DNA of 64,000 nucleotides, from positions 53,877 through 117,876 of the forward strand of contig NZ_LAVS01000007.1 in assembly GCF_000986865.1 (NCBI RefSeq), written 5' to 3'. The notes beneath the pieces are model-generated. The model was not told the origin of the DNA. It saw nothing but the letters and a program-made list of their open reading frames with translations, and made no database searches. The position numbers and the translations under genes are program-made. Of the stretch, positions 1 to 9,153 are shown in pieces. The stretch is from Rheinheimera mesophila. Lineage in GTDB: Bacteria > Pseudomonadota > Gammaproteobacteria > Enterobacterales > Alteromonadaceae. Position 1 is the stretch's first letter. Each line of letters begins with the position of its first letter.

Positions 1-1
1 T

Positions 2-1057
2 GGCACCGGCGGCCATATTTTCCCGGCCAAAGCTGTGGCTGAACTGTTAAAACAACAGGGCTGGAGCATTCACTGGCTCGGGACTGCTGATCGGATGGAA
101 GCGACTTTGGTACCGCAGTTTGGTATCCCTTTTCATAGCATTGCTGTGGTGGGTTTACGCGGCAAAGGCTTAAAAAGCTTAATTAAAGCGCCGCTGATGT
201 TATGGCGCTCTATCAGTCAGGCCAGGGCTTTAATCAAGCAATTAAACCCGGAATTGGTGTTAGGTTTTGGCGGTTACGCCAGTGGCCCTGGTGGTTTAGC
301 CGCCTGGTTAGCGGGTAAGCCTTTAATAGTGCATGAACAAAATGCAGTGGCAGGCACCACCAACCGATTATTGGCGCGTATTGCGAACAAAGTCTTAGTG
401 GCGTTTCCACAGGCTTTTGCCGATCGCAAAGACAGACTGGTGGTGGGTAATCCGGTACGCTCTGAAGTGCTGGCCGTGTCGGCGCAAAAACAACAGCAGG
501 CGCCAACATCAAGTTTAAAAGTGTTAGTGGTGGGTGGCAGTTTAGGTGCGCAAGTGTTTAATCAGCAGTTACCGGCCTTGTTTGCCCAAGCTGCAGAATT
601 TGGCGAACTGGAAATACGGCATCAGACCGGCCAGGCGATGGAGCAGCAAGTGCGGCAGGCTTACGCCGCTTTGCCTGCATTAAAAGCCAGTGCCAGCGCT
701 TTTATTGACGATATGGCGGCGGCTTATACCTGGGCAGATCTGGTGATTTGCCGTGCCGGAGCCTTAACAGTCTCCGAAGTGGCCTGTGCCGGTGTGGCTG
801 CGGTCTTTGTACCCTTGCCATCGGCTATTGATGATCATCAAACTGCTAATGCGAGCTGGTTGGTACAAAAACAAGGGGCAGTGTTACTGCCTCAAAGCGA
901 ATTCAGTAAAGGTGCTTTATTGCCTTTACTCCAGTCCTGGTTACAGGACAAAAGTGCACTGCGTCATTTGGCAAATAATGCCCGCAGAACAGCAATAGAT
1001 GATGCCGCAGAACAAGTTGTAAGAGTCTGTGGTGAAGTGACAGGTAAGACTAAATGA
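2..1057 (+). CDS. murG: UDP-GlcNAc:lipid I glycosyltransferase MurG (5' end missing)
   Basis: MurG adds GlcNAc from UDP-GlcNAc to lipid I on the inner face of the cytoplasmic membrane, making lipid II. The reading frame is open from base 2 and already encodes the N-terminal glycine-rich loop GTGGHIFPA, so only about ten N-terminal residues lie outside the window. The GTG at base 35 is an internal valine, not the start. Other family signatures are [17 protein letters not shown], the second-domain VVGGSLGAQ loop, and the sugar-nucleotide segment [10 protein letters not shown] followed by a DDHQ-type motif. The stop overlaps the murC start by 4 bp (ATGA), which indicates translational coupling in the dcw operon. 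Confidence 0.97.
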   Translation, partial: GTGGHIFPAKAVAELLKQQGWSIHWLGTADRMEATLVPQFGIPFHSIAVVGLRGKGLKSLIKAPLMLWRSISQARALIKQLNPELVLGFGGYASGPGGLAAWLAGKPLIVHEQNAVAGTTNRLLARIANKVLVAFPQAFADRKDRLVVGNPVRSEVLAVSAQKQQQAPTSSLKVLVVGGSLGAQVFNQQLPALFAQAAEFGELEIRHQTGQAMEQQVRQAYAALPALKASASAFIDDMAAAYTWADLVICRAGALTVSEVACAGVAAVFVPLPSAIDDHQTANASWLVQKQGAVLLPQSEFSKGALLPLLQSWLQDKSALRHLANNARRTAIDDAAEQVVRVCGEVTGKTK

Positions 1058-2496
1058 GCAACCAACAAAATAAAAATGCAATGCGCAGAGTAGAGCGGAT
1101 CCACTTCGTCGGGATCGGCGGCGCTGGTATGGGTGGTATTGCTGAAGTATTAGTCAATGAAGGGTATAAAGTTTCGGGTTCTGATATTGCACCTAATCCA
1201 GTGGTTGACCGTTTAGCGTCTTTAGGTGCTTGTATTGTGATTGGTCATAAGGCTGAAAATATCCAGGGTGCCAGTGTAGTCGTAGTGTCCAGTGCGATAA
1301 AAACTGACAACCCGGAAGTGGCGGCTGCTCTTGAGCATCGTATTCCGGTGGTGCGCCGTGCTGAAATGCTGGCTGAGTTAATGCGTTTCCGTCATGGCAT
1401 TGCCATTGCCGGTACCCATGGTAAAACCACTACCACCAGCTTAATTGCCTCTATTTTTGCTGAGGCCGGCACTGATCCTACTTTTGTGATTGGCGGCTTA
1501 CTGAATTCTGCCGGCACCAATGCCCGTTTGGGTGCGGGGCGTTATTTAATTGCCGAAGCGGACGAGAGCGACGCCTCTTTCCTGCATTTACAGCCTATGG
1601 CGTCCGTGATCACCAATATTGAAGCGGATCATATGGAAACTTATCAGGGTGACTTTGAAAAAATGAAAGCCACCTATCTGGAATTTTGCCATAACCTGCC
1701 GTTTTACGGCGTGGCTGTGATGTGTATCGACGATCCTGTGGTTCGTGAGTTAATACCGCAAATAGGCCGTTTCGTCATTACTTATGGCTTTAGTGAAGAT
1801 GCCGATTATGTCGTCAGCGACTTCAGCCAAAGTGGTACCCAAAGCCGGTTTACCATCACAGACAAAGCAGGTGTCGCCAACAAAATCGAACTGAATCTGG
1901 CTGGCCGTCACAATGCTCTGAACGCCACTGCTGCCTTTGCTGTGGCCAAAGACGAGGGCATAGCCACAGAGGCTATTCTGGCGGCATTGAAAAAGTTTGA
2001 GGGCATAGGTCGTCGTTTTGAGCAGTACGGTGAGTTTGACACAGGCCGTGGCAAAGTGCTGCTGGTGGATGACTATGGTCACCATCCAAGTGAGGTGGCT
2101 GCCACTTTAGCTGCCGCACGCAATGCCTGGCCGGAACGCCGTATTGTGATGGCGTATCAGCCACATCGTTACACCAGAACCCGTGATTTATACGAGGACT
2201 TCGCCAAAGTGCTGTCGTCTGTCGATTTATTGTTATTGCTTGAAGTCTATGCCGCAGGCGAAGCTGCAATTCCAGGCGCCGACAGCCGTAGTTTATGCCG
2301 CTCTATCCGCGCCCGTGGTCAGCTCGATCCTATTTATGTGGCAACACCGGCTGACTTACCTGCAGCCTTGGCTGATGTATTACAAGACGGAGATGTGCTG
2401 TTGACGCAAGGCGCTGGCAATATAGGCGCGCTGGCGAAACAACTGGCGGCGGCTAAATTAGCAATTTCTGCATTAAAACCAAACGAGGGAGCTTGA
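1054..2496 (+). CDS. murC: UDP-N-acetylmuramate--L-alanine ligase MurC
   Basis: MurC is the ATP-dependent cytoplasmic ligase that adds L-alanine to UDP-MurNAc, the first step of the stem peptide. The 480 residues are typical of the family. An N-terminal Rossmann-like motif ([11 protein letters not shown], about residues 18-28) is followed by the Mur ligase P-loop GTHGKTTT near residue 125, the EADESDASF segment and the C-terminal YGHHPSE motif. The ATG at 1054 overlaps the murG stop. A second Met at residue 10 lies just before the conserved region, but the coupled first ATG is the better start. murC is followed after 3 bp by ddlB. Confidence 0.98.
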   Translation: MSNQQNKNAMRRVERIHFVGIGGAGMGGIAEVLVNEGYKVSGSDIAPNPVVDRLASLGACIVIGHKAENIQGASVVVVSSAIKTDNPEVAAALEHRIPVVRRAEMLAELMRFRHGIAIAGTHGKTTTTSLIASIFAEAGTDPTFVIGGLLNSAGTNARLGAGRYLIAEADESDASFLHLQPMASVITNIEADHMETYQGDFEKMKATYLEFCHNLPFYGVAVMCIDDPVVRELIPQIGRFVITYGFSEDADYVVSDFSQSGTQSRFTITDKAGVANKIELNLAGRHNALNATAAFAVAKDEGIATEAILAALKKFEGIGRRFEQYGEFDTGRGKVLLVDDYGHHPSEVAATLAAARNAWPERRIVMAYQPHRYTRTRDLYEDFAKVLSSVDLLLLLEVYAAGEAAIPGADSRSLCRSIRARGQLDPIYVATPADLPAALADVLQDGDVLLTQGAGNIGALAKQLAAAKLAISALKPNEGA

Positions 2497-2499
2497 AGT

Positions 2500-3414
2500 A
2501 TGAGCAGCAAATTTGGCAAAGTAGCAGTGATGTTTGGCGGCACCTCGGCAGAACGTGAAGTGTCGCTGCGCTCAGGGGCTGCTGTGCTGGCCGCTTTGCA
2601 AAAGCAAGGGGTTGATGCGCATGCCTTTGATCCAAAAGATCAACCATTAAGTGCTTTAACTTCGGCTGGTTTTGACCGGGTATTTATTGTACTGCATGGC
2701 CGTGGTGGTGAAGACGGTACTATGCAGGGCGCGTTGCAACTGATGGGCTTGCCTTACACCGGCAGTCGCGTCTTAGGTTCAGCGCTGGCGATGGATAAAA
2801 TCCGTTGTAAATGGCTGTTTCAGGCACAAGGTTTACCTACCGCAAAATTTTTAGTGGCTGAAGCTGGAAAGCAACTGAATTATCAGGATATTTTGCAGCA
2901 ATTAGCTGGTAAAGTGATGGTGAAACCGGCCAATGAAGGCTCTAGTATTGGCATGAGTGCAGCCAGCACTGCCGAAGAACTGGAACAAGCCTTAGCTGTG
3001 GCCTTTAAATACGATTCGGATGTACTGGTGGAACAGTGGATCCAGGGCCGTGAATTTACGGTATCTATCCTCAATGGCAAAGCATTGCCAGTGGTGGAAA
3101 TGCGTACACCCCGCTCTTTTTATGACTATGAAGCCAAGTATCAGTCCAACAGCACTGAATACCTTTGCCCTGCGCCTTTAACAGCCGACCAGACAGCCTT
3201 TTTGCAAAACGCTGCCACTGCCGCTTTTACTGCTGTGGGTGCCTCAGGCTGGGGCCGTGTCGATGCGATGCTGGACGAGCAGGGTAATTTCTACTTGCTG
3301 GAAGTGAACACTGTGCCTGGTATGACAGAGAAGTCATTGGTGCCTATGGCGGCGAAAGCTGCGGGTTTGAGTTTTGAACAGTTAGTTTTACAAATTTTAG
3401 AACAGACGGTATGA
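2500..3414 (+). CDS. ddlB: D-alanine--D-alanine ligase (DdlB type)
   Basis: The enzyme is an ATP-grasp ligase that joins two D-alanines to make the dipeptide added by MurF. The 304-residue protein shows FGGTSAEREVS at the N-terminus, the HGRGGEDG loop, the ATP-grasp lysine/glutamate region (VKPANEGSSIG) and the C-terminal metal-binding LEVNTVPGMTE motif. A purine-rich GAGGGAG ribosome binding site lies inside the end of murC. The gene sits between murC and ftsQ as in most dcw clusters, which supports DdlB rather than DdlA. Its stop overlaps the ftsQ start by 4 bp. Confidence 0.97.
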   Translation: MSSKFGKVAVMFGGTSAEREVSLRSGAAVLAALQKQGVDAHAFDPKDQPLSALTSAGFDRVFIVLHGRGGEDGTMQGALQLMGLPYTGSRVLGSALAMDKIRCKWLFQAQGLPTAKFLVAEAGKQLNYQDILQQLAGKVMVKPANEGSSIGMSAASTAEELEQALAVAFKYDSDVLVEQWIQGREFTVSILNGKALPVVEMRTPRSFYDYEAKYQSNSTEYLCPAPLTADQTAFLQNAATAAFTAVGASGWGRVDAMLDEQGNFYLLEVNTVPGMTEKSLVPMAAKAAGLSFEQLVLQILEQTV

Positions 3415-4187
3415 CAAAAAACGGCAAGACAGTCAGAGCACCAATAGACAAAGCCTTCTGGGCTGGTGTGCTGTTTTTCTGTTTTTCCGTCTGGTTTGTC
3501 TGCTGGTTGGGTTATCAGATCTGGCTTTGGAGTCAGGATCAACAAAGTGCGCCTATCCAGCAAGTGAAGCTGTATGGCGATTTTTCTCAGATTGAAGCGG
3601 CGGGGTTAAACCAAAAACTGCAGCAGCAGTATCTGGGTAACTTTTTTAATTTGAACGTGGATCAGGTGCAGCTGTTTCTGCAGCAACAACCCTGGGTCGC
3701 TCAGGCAGCCGTGCGCAAACAATGGCCTGATACGCTCGTGGTGGTGGTGACTGAACATAAGCCAGTGGCGGTATGGAATGACCATTATTTACTCAATCAA
3801 CAAGGTCAGATCTTTGTCGCTCCTGTCGCTGAACTAAAACAGCCATTGCCGAAGTTACAAGGTCCGGACGGGGCCGAGCAGGATGCACTGACCATGTTCA
3901 ATCAATTGAATCAAATGCTGAGCGTGCATCAGCATGCGGCAACAGGACTCACAGTGTCGGCCCGTCAGGCCTGGCAACTGAATTTAGCAGAGGGCATCAA
4001 ATTGACTCTGGGCCGGGAAGATACGGCAAAGCGGGTGCAGCGGTTTATCGATTTGTACCCTGTGATTAGTAAACATAAAACTCAGGCAGTCGCCGAAGTT
4101 GATTTGCGTTATGACACTGGCGTCGCTGTACGTTGGGTCGAAGCGCCAGAACAAAGAGAACAAGATGACAAAGTCGACAGAACGTGA
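3411..4187 (+). CDS. ftsQ: cell division protein FtsQ
   Basis: FtsQ is a bitopic inner-membrane divisome protein that links the cytoplasmic ring to FtsB/FtsL. The 258-residue sequence has a short basic cytoplasmic tail, one transmembrane helix at about residues 15-40, and a periplasmic POTRA domain from about residue 46 (IQQVKLYGDF...). A beta domain contains the conserved WPDTLVV and EHKPVAVW segments. It starts within the ddlB stop (ATGA) and runs 23 bp into ftsA, so expression is likely coupled across ddlB-ftsQ-ftsA. Confidence 0.94.
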   Translation: MTKNGKTVRAPIDKAFWAGVLFFCFSVWFVCWLGYQIWLWSQDQQSAPIQQVKLYGDFSQIEAAGLNQKLQQQYLGNFFNLNVDQVQLFLQQQPWVAQAAVRKQWPDTLVVVVTEHKPVAVWNDHYLLNQQGQIFVAPVAELKQPLPKLQGPDGAEQDALTMFNQLNQMLSVHQHAATGLTVSARQAWQLNLAEGIKLTLGREDTAKRVQRFIDLYPVISKHKTQAVAEVDLRYDTGVAVRWVEAPEQREQDDKVDRT

Positions 4188-5400
4188 TCTTATCGTTGGC
4201 TTAGATATAGGCACAGCACAGGTAAAAGCCTTAGTGGGCGAAATTACCGCTGACAATCAATTAAGCATTGTTGGTGTGGGCACTCATGTCGCCCGTGGTA
4301 TGGACAAAGGTGGGGTGAATGATCTGAACCTGGTGGTGCAGTCTGTGCGCCGCGCTGTAGAAGAAGCCGAACTGATGGCCGATTGCCGCGTGTCTTCTGT
4401 GTATTTAGGTATTACCGGCAAACATATCCGTTGCCAGAACGAAAGTGGCATGGTGCCTATTAATGATGCCGAAGTGACAGCAGAAGATGTGATTAATGTC
4501 ATTCATGCCGCTAAATCCGTGCCTATTTCGGCTGAGCGTCGCATGTTGCATGTGCTGCCACAGGAATTTTCAGTCGACATGCAGGAAGGCATTAAAAGCC
4601 CGATCGGCATGTCAGGGGTGCGGATGGAAGCCAAGGCGCACATCATCACCTGCGCCAATGATATGGCAAAGAATATCGAAAAATGTGCGGAGCGCTGCGA
4701 GCTGCATGTCGACCAGCTGATTTTCTCCTCTTTAGCATCCAGTTATGCGGTGCTGACGGATGACGAGAAGGAATTAGGTGTCTGCGTGGTTGATATGGGC
4801 GGCGGTACTATCGACATTTCGGTTTTTACCAATGGTGCTTTACGCCATACCGCAGTGATCCCGGTGGCCGGTAATCAGGTCACCAGCGATATTGCCAAAA
4901 TCTTCCGTACACCTTTAGGTCACGCCGAAGATATTAAAGTGCAATACGCCTGTGCACTGCGCAGCATGGTCGGTAAAGAGGAAAACATTGAGGTGCCAAG
5001 CGTGGGCGGTCGTCCGGCCCGCAGCATGTCACGTCATACCCTGGCTGAAGTCGTAGAGCCACGTTATCAGGAATTGTTTGAACTGGTGCTGGAGGAAATC
5101 CGAAGCAGTGGTCTGGAAGAGCAAATAGCAGCAGGCATAGTGCTGACAGGTGGTACCGCCAAAATGGAAGGTGCTATCGAGTTTGCCGAAGATATCTTCC
5201 AGATGCCGGTGCGATTGGGTTACCCGATAGGCATTACAGGTTTAAGAGAATATGTTCAGGACCCGGCCTACGCCAGCGTAGTGGGTTTACTGATTTATGG
5301 AAAAGACATGCGGACCCAGCAGAAAAAAGCTGTCGCTGCCCGCGAGTCAGTCGGCGGCATGGTGAAACGTCTCACCAGCTGGTTTAAAGGCGAATTTTAA
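4165..5400 (+). CDS. ftsA: cell division protein FtsA
   Basis: FtsA is the actin-like ATPase that tethers FtsZ filaments to the membrane and recruits later divisome proteins. The start chosen gives MTKSTERDLIVGLDIGT, matching the usual FtsA N-terminus (411 residues). The frame stays open upstream to 4099, but that extension lies inside ftsQ. Visible are the phosphate-1 loop GLDIGTAQVK, the second phosphate loop VVDMGGGTIDIS, the adenosine motif VLTGGTAKMEG, and a C-terminal amphipathic helix (VKRLTSWFKGEF) that is the membrane-targeting sequence. ftsZ follows after 36 bp. Confidence 0.97.
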   Translation: MTKSTERDLIVGLDIGTAQVKALVGEITADNQLSIVGVGTHVARGMDKGGVNDLNLVVQSVRRAVEEAELMADCRVSSVYLGITGKHIRCQNESGMVPINDAEVTAEDVINVIHAAKSVPISAERRMLHVLPQEFSVDMQEGIKSPIGMSGVRMEAKAHIITCANDMAKNIEKCAERCELHVDQLIFSSLASSYAVLTDDEKELGVCVVDMGGGTIDISVFTNGALRHTAVIPVAGNQVTSDIAKIFRTPLGHAEDIKVQYACALRSMVGKEENIEVPSVGGRPARSMSRHTLAEVVEPRYQELFELVLEEIRSSGLEEQIAAGIVLTGGTAKMEGAIEFAEDIFQMPVRLGYPIGITGLREYVQDPAYASVVGLLIYGKDMRTQQKKAVAARESVGGMVKRLTSWFKGEF

Positions 5401-5436
5401 CCTTTTGAGTAAGCGTACTAAAACGGAGAGAGAGCT

Positions 5437-6624
5437 ATGTTTGAGTTAATGGAAAACCACAGCGAAGAAGCTGTCATTAAAGTGATTGGTGTTGGTGGTG
5501 GTGGCGGTAACGCTGTTGAGTATATGGTGGCGAGCAACATCGAAGGTGTTGAATTTATTGCTGCCAATACTGACGCGCAGGCGCTGCGTAATTCGTCTGC
5601 CCATATGACGTTGCAACTGGGTGCTGGCGTGACTAAAGGCTTAGGTGCCGGCGCTAACCCTGAAGTAGGCCGTAAGTCGGCAGAAGAAGACCGTGAAACC
5701 ATCAAGAAAACGCTGCAAGGCGCGGACATGATCTTTATCGCTGCCGGTATGGGTGGCGGTACTGGTACTGGTGCTGCACCTATCGTCGCTGAAGTAGCCC
5801 GTGAAATGGGTATCTTAACTGTGGCTGTGGTGACGAAACCATTCCCGTTCGAAGGTAAAAAACGCTCCACTTATGCCGACGAAGGCATTAGCGAGCTGGC
5901 AAAACACGTCGATTCGTTAATCACTATTCCGAACGACAAGTTATTAAAAGTCTTAGGTAAAGGCACCAGCCTGCTGGACGCATTCAAAGCGGCCAACAAC
6001 GTGTTGTTAGGCGCAGTGCAGGGTATTGCTGAACTGATCACCCGTCCTGGTCTGATTAACGTTGACTTCGCCGACGTTCGTACTGTGATGTCAGAAATGG
6101 GCACTGCGATGATGGGTACTGGCCGTGCTTCAGGCCCGGACCGTGCTGAAGAAGCCGCTGAACAAGCTATTTCCAGCCCATTACTGGAAGATATCGATTT
6201 ATCAGGCGCTAAGGGTATTCTGGTGAATATCACTGCAGGTCTGGATATCAGCATTGAAGAGTTTGAAACTGTAGGTAATGCAGTCAAAGCTTTTGCGTCA
6301 GAAAATGCTACTGTGGTGGTAGGTGCAGTGATTGATCCGGATATGTCGGATGAACTTCGTGTCACTGTGGTTGCCACAGGTATAGGTGCAGAGCGTAAGC
6401 CGGACATCAGCCTGGTACCCAATCACCGTCATGAACCAGTGCGTTCAGCGCACGTTTATGGCAATGCTGGTACAAGCTATGCGCATCATCAGGGCAACGC
6501 CGCCCGTGACTTGTCACAAGCGCCGTTAGAAGCTCCTGCAGTGCAAAGTAAACCGGTCGCGGAAAAACAAGCGAACATCGACATTTTCGATATTCCGGCG
6601 TTTTTACGTAAACAAGCTGACTAA
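5437..6624 (+). CDS. ftsZ: cell division protein FtsZ
   Basis: FtsZ is the tubulin-like GTPase that forms the division ring. The 395-residue protein has an N-terminal [10 protein letters not shown] loop, the tubulin signature [10 protein letters not shown] (about residues 104-113), and the T7-loop region [12 protein letters not shown] variable linker follows, then the conserved C-terminal peptide DIPAFLRKQ, which binds FtsA and ZipA. A purine-rich ribosome binding site (GGAGAGAGA) lies 5-13 bases before the ATG. A perfect 8-bp inverted repeat spans the stop codon. Confidence 0.99.
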   Translation: MFELMENHSEEAVIKVIGVGGGGGNAVEYMVASNIEGVEFIAANTDAQALRNSSAHMTLQLGAGVTKGLGAGANPEVGRKSAEEDRETIKKTLQGADMIFIAAGMGGGTGTGAAPIVAEVAREMGILTVAVVTKPFPFEGKKRSTYADEGISELAKHVDSLITIPNDKLLKVLGKGTSLLDAFKAANNVLLGAVQGIAELITRPGLINVDFADVRTVMSEMGTAMMGTGRASGPDRAEEAAEQAISSPLLEDIDLSGAKGILVNITAGLDISIEEFETVGNAVKAFASENATVVVGAVIDPDMSDELRVTVVATGIGAERKPDISLVPNHRHEPVRSAHVYGNAGTSYAHHQGNAARDLSQAPLEAPAVQSKPVAEKQANIDIFDIPAFLRKQAD

Positions 6625-6636
6625 TTTTTAGTCAGC
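6616..6636 (+). other. inverted repeat across the ftsZ stop codon
   Basis: GCTGACTA and TAGTCAGC flank a 5-base loop and would form a hairpin on the mRNA containing the ftsZ stop. No T-run follows, so a classical intrinsic terminator is not supported. It may limit read-through or protect the 3' end of the dcw transcript. Confidence 0.5.
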
Positions 6637-6654
6637 CGACAAAAGGCTCAAAGG

Positions 6655-6683
6655 TTGGCATAGCTGGTCAGCTGTGTTATGCT
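6655..6683 (+). promoter_or_regulatory. candidate sigma-70 promoter for lpxC
   Basis: TTGGCA (-35, one mismatch to consensus) is separated by exactly 17 bases from TATGCT (-10, two mismatches). It lies about 45 bp before the lpxC start, so the leader would be about 38 nt. This fits lpxC having its own promoter at the end of the dcw cluster, as is known in enterics. Confidence 0.55.
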
Positions 6684-6701
6684 TCGCCGCCATTTTGGAT
6701 T

Positions 6702-6718
6702 TGTTCAATATTTGAACA
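6702..6718 (+). other. 17-bp perfect palindrome in the lpxC leader
   Basis: TGTTCAATATTTGAACA is perfectly palindromic (7-bp arms, 3-bp centre) and ends one base before the AGGA-like ribosome binding region of lpxC. It could be a protein operator just downstream of the promoter or an RNA hairpin next to the ribosome site. The sequence alone does not decide. Confidence 0.5.
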
Positions 6719-6727
6719 GGAAAAAAT

Positions 6728-7639
6728 ATGATTAAACAACGTACCATTGCAAAATCAATCAGCTCGATCGGGGTGGGTTTACATAAAGGAGAAAAGGTTA
6801 CGCTTACTCTCCGGCCTGCTCCTGATAATACCGGTATTGTATTCCGGCGTGTCGACCTGAACCCGATCGTTGATTTTAAAGTCACCCCTGAATTAGTGGG
6901 CGACACTGTAATGTGTACCTGTTTGATCAACGACGACGGCGTGCGCCTGTCCACCACTGAGCACTTAATGGCTGCAGTGGCGGGTTTAGGTATAGATAAC
7001 CTGTTTATCGAAGTGGACTCTGCTGAAATTCCAATTATGGATGGCAGTGCCAACCCTTTTGTTTACCTGCTACTGGAAGCCGGTATCAGCGAACAGAAAA
7101 AAGCCAAAAAGTTTATTCGTATTAAACAAAAAGTCCGTGTCGAGGACGGTGACAAGTGGGCCGAGTTTGTGCCACACCATGGTTTCCGTATGGATTTTGC
7201 CATCGACTTTGATCACCCTGTGATTTCTGAAACCAAACAGCGCATGAAGCTCGACTTTTCTGCTGCGTCTTTTATTAAAGACATCAGCCGCGCCCGTACT
7301 TTTGGTTTCCTGCAGGATATCGAATATTTACGCGCCAATAATCTGGCATTAGGCGGCAGTTTTGATAACGCTGTGGTGTTGGATGAGTTCCGGGTATTAA
7401 ACCAGGATGGTCTGCGTTACGAAGATGAATTTATCAAACACAAAATTCTGGATGCGATCGGTGATTTATATATGGCCGGTCACAGCATTCTGGGTGAGTT
7501 CCGATCTTATAAAACCGGCCATGCGCTGAATAACCAGTTATTGTCTGCAGTATTAGCTGATCAGGCGAACTGGGAATTTGTCAGCTTCGACAAAGAAGCG
7601 CAAATGCCAATATCATACTTAGCACCTCAACTGGCCTAA
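6728..7639 (+). CDS. lpxC: UDP-3-O-acyl-N-acetylglucosamine deacetylase LpxC
   Basis: LpxC is the zinc-dependent cytoplasmic deacetylase that commits precursors to lipid A synthesis. The 303 residues match the family. The zinc-ligand motif [11 protein letters not shown] lies near residue 79, and the second zinc site HKILDAIGD near residue 237 provides the H...D pair. The substrate-pocket segment FGFLQDIE is also present. It follows ftsZ as in most gammaproteobacteria. Its 3' end overlaps the convergent dciA by 4 bp with no terminator between them. Confidence 0.98.
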   Translation: MIKQRTIAKSISSIGVGLHKGEKVTLTLRPAPDNTGIVFRRVDLNPIVDFKVTPELVGDTVMCTCLINDDGVRLSTTEHLMAAVAGLGIDNLFIEVDSAEIPIMDGSANPFVYLLLEAGISEQKKAKKFIRIKQKVRVEDGDKWAEFVPHHGFRMDFAIDFDHPVISETKQRMKLDFSAASFIKDISRARTFGFLQDIEYLRANNLALGGSFDNAVVLDEFRVLNQDGLRYEDEFIKHKILDAIGDLYMAGHSILGEFRSYKTGHALNNQLLSAVLADQANWEFVSFDKEAQMPISYLAPQLA

Positions 7640-8115
7640 GTCTTGGGGGCAGAGCGGCTTTGAGCCAGCTCTGCCAACCTCTGTAGTTTCTGCTTTAACT
7701 CACCTTCACTGTTTTGTGCTAAAGCCAGTAAATACACCGCCGCTTGTTCAGAAATTTTAGGTCCTTCAGTGTTGATTTCTTCCGTTTTGGCATACTGCAG
7801 TTGGGTATTGGGTGAGACTTCAATGTCTATCCCTGCTAAATCCGGCAAGATTTTCTGGCGGAAATTGTCTAGAATGGCCTCTCTTTGCATTTTCAGCCGG
7901 GTGGCCCAGGCCGGTGATTGGCATAAAATCACCAGGCGACCCGCTTTTATGGTACTAATTTTGCAAAAACCGGATGGATCCAGTTGCAGAAACTGCGCTA
8001 ATTCGGTATTAAGTTGGCGCAACAGATCGGCGTGCTGCATGGTCGACAACAATGGGCTTTGTTGCAGCAACTGACTTAGATCCACGGGTTTCTGAGAATA
8101 GCGCGCCATCTTCAC
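7636..8115 (-). CDS. dciA: DUF721 protein, DciA-type replicative helicase loader
   Basis: The 159-residue protein contains a DUF721 domain at about residues 10-100, with the conserved pattern of hydrophobic strands followed by [16 protein letters not shown]721 proteins in bacteria lacking DnaC/DnaT are the DciA family, which interacts with the DnaB replicative helicase. In Pseudomonas the dciA gene lies at this same place, between lpxC and secA, which supports the call. The C-terminal 55 residues are less conserved and helical. Convergent with lpxC; the divergent M23 peptidase gene begins 23 bp from its start codon. Confidence 0.82.
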   Translation of the reverse strand: MKMARYSQKPVDLSQLLQQSPLLSTMQHADLLRQLNTELAQFLQLDPSGFCKISTIKAGRLVILCQSPAWATRLKMQREAILDNFRQKILPDLAGIDIEVSPNTQLQYAKTEEINTEGPKISEQAAVYLLALAQNSEGELKQKLQRLAELAQSRSAPKT

Positions 8116-8138
8116 TGATAAATTTATACTGAGGTTGC

Positions 8139-9053
8139 ATGAGTGTAACAGTTTTCTATCGTGGCAAACACCGCCACTTCAGCTTTGGCAGCACGCCATC
8201 GCAACTGACAGTCACGGCCGTCTTGTTGTTTTGTATCGCCTCTGGCGCTGGTGCAGCTTTTGCTAATTTATTTCAGCAAGGCAATGCAGAACTTGAAAAG
8301 GCGCAGTTAAGCCGCGCTGCAGAGACAGAAGAAATTGCCGATATTCGCCGCCGTGCTGAAAATCAGCTAGCGGCATTAACGGCTAAAGTGGCCACGTTGC
8401 AGGCGCAGGTCAACCGGCTGAATATGGTCGGTGAACGTTTAATTGACGCCGCCAATTTGTCGACGGAAGAGTTTAATCTGCATGAGACTCCGGCGATGGG
8501 CGGTCCTGCGCAAACACCGACAGAAATCAGTCTGGCTGAATTAAATGCGGTCTTGTTGCAGCTCAATGAGCTGGAGCAAAATCTGCAGTCCGAGCAAACC
8601 CGCTTTGCCATGCTTGAATCTCTGGATTTGAATCACCATATAGGAAAAAGCGTTCAGTTGTCTGGTCGCCCTGTATTAAGTGGTTACCTGTCTTCCAGTT
8701 TTGGCGTCCGCAGCGATCCCTTTAGTGGCGAACCCGCAGTGCACCGTGGCGTAGATTTTGCCGGTAAAGAAGGCGATTCTATTTTTGCAACCGCAGGTGG
8801 CATAGTCACCTGGGCTGGTGAACGTTTCGGTTACGGTAAAATGGTTGAAATTGAGCATAGCGATGGCTATCGCACCCGGTATGCTCATGCTCAGGCTATC
8901 ACTGTTCAGGTTGGACAGATGGTGACCAAAGGCCAGGAAGTTGCCATTATGGGCAATACAGGCCGTTCGACCGGGCCACATGTGCATTACGAAGTTCTGA
9001 AAAATGGTCAGCAAATTGACCCTATGATGTTTGTTAATCGCCGTATTCAATAA
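8139..9053 (+). CDS. M23 family (LytM) metallopeptidase, membrane-anchored
   Basis: This is a probable periplasmic peptidoglycan endopeptidase or hydrolase regulator. The 304 residues comprise a short basic N-terminus, one transmembrane segment at about residues 25-45, a coiled-coil stretch (about 50-105), a linker, and a C-terminal LytM domain from about residue 185. The zinc motif HRGVDFA (HxxxD) and the HVHYEV (HxH) motif are both intact, so an active enzyme is likely, unlike degenerate EnvC/NlpD domains. It lies directly upstream of secA, where enterics carry the arrest peptide gene secM. M23 genes are found beside secA in several non-enteric gammaproteobacteria. Confidence 0.9.
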   Translation: MSVTVFYRGKHRHFSFGSTPSQLTVTAVLLFCIASGAGAAFANLFQQGNAELEKAQLSRAAETEEIADIRRRAENQLAALTAKVATLQAQVNRLNMVGERLIDAANLSTEEFNLHETPAMGGPAQTPTEISLAELNAVLLQLNELEQNLQSEQTRFAMLESLDLNHHIGKSVQLSGRPVLSGYLSSSFGVRSDPFSGEPAVHRGVDFAGKEGDSIFATAGGIVTWAGERFGYGKMVEIEHSDGYRTRYAHAQAITVQVGQMVTKGQEVAIMGNTGRSTGPHVHYEVLKNGQQIDPMMFVNRRIQ

Positions 9054-9153
9054 TATAGACCCGGTTTGCTGAGACAGGAGTGTCAGACAGTCGGGTTACA
9101 AAGGCTCAGGCCGGACTCAGAGCGAGTCTCAACCAAGAAGTGGTATTTATAAA

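Noticed and set aside
5871..6422. 183-codon antisense ORF inside ftsZ
   Set aside because: Serine/alanine-rich shadow of the strongly biased ftsZ coding strand; no independent support.
9054..9153. secM-like arrest peptide before secA
   Set aside because: No ORF with a signal sequence and arrest motif is present in the gap.
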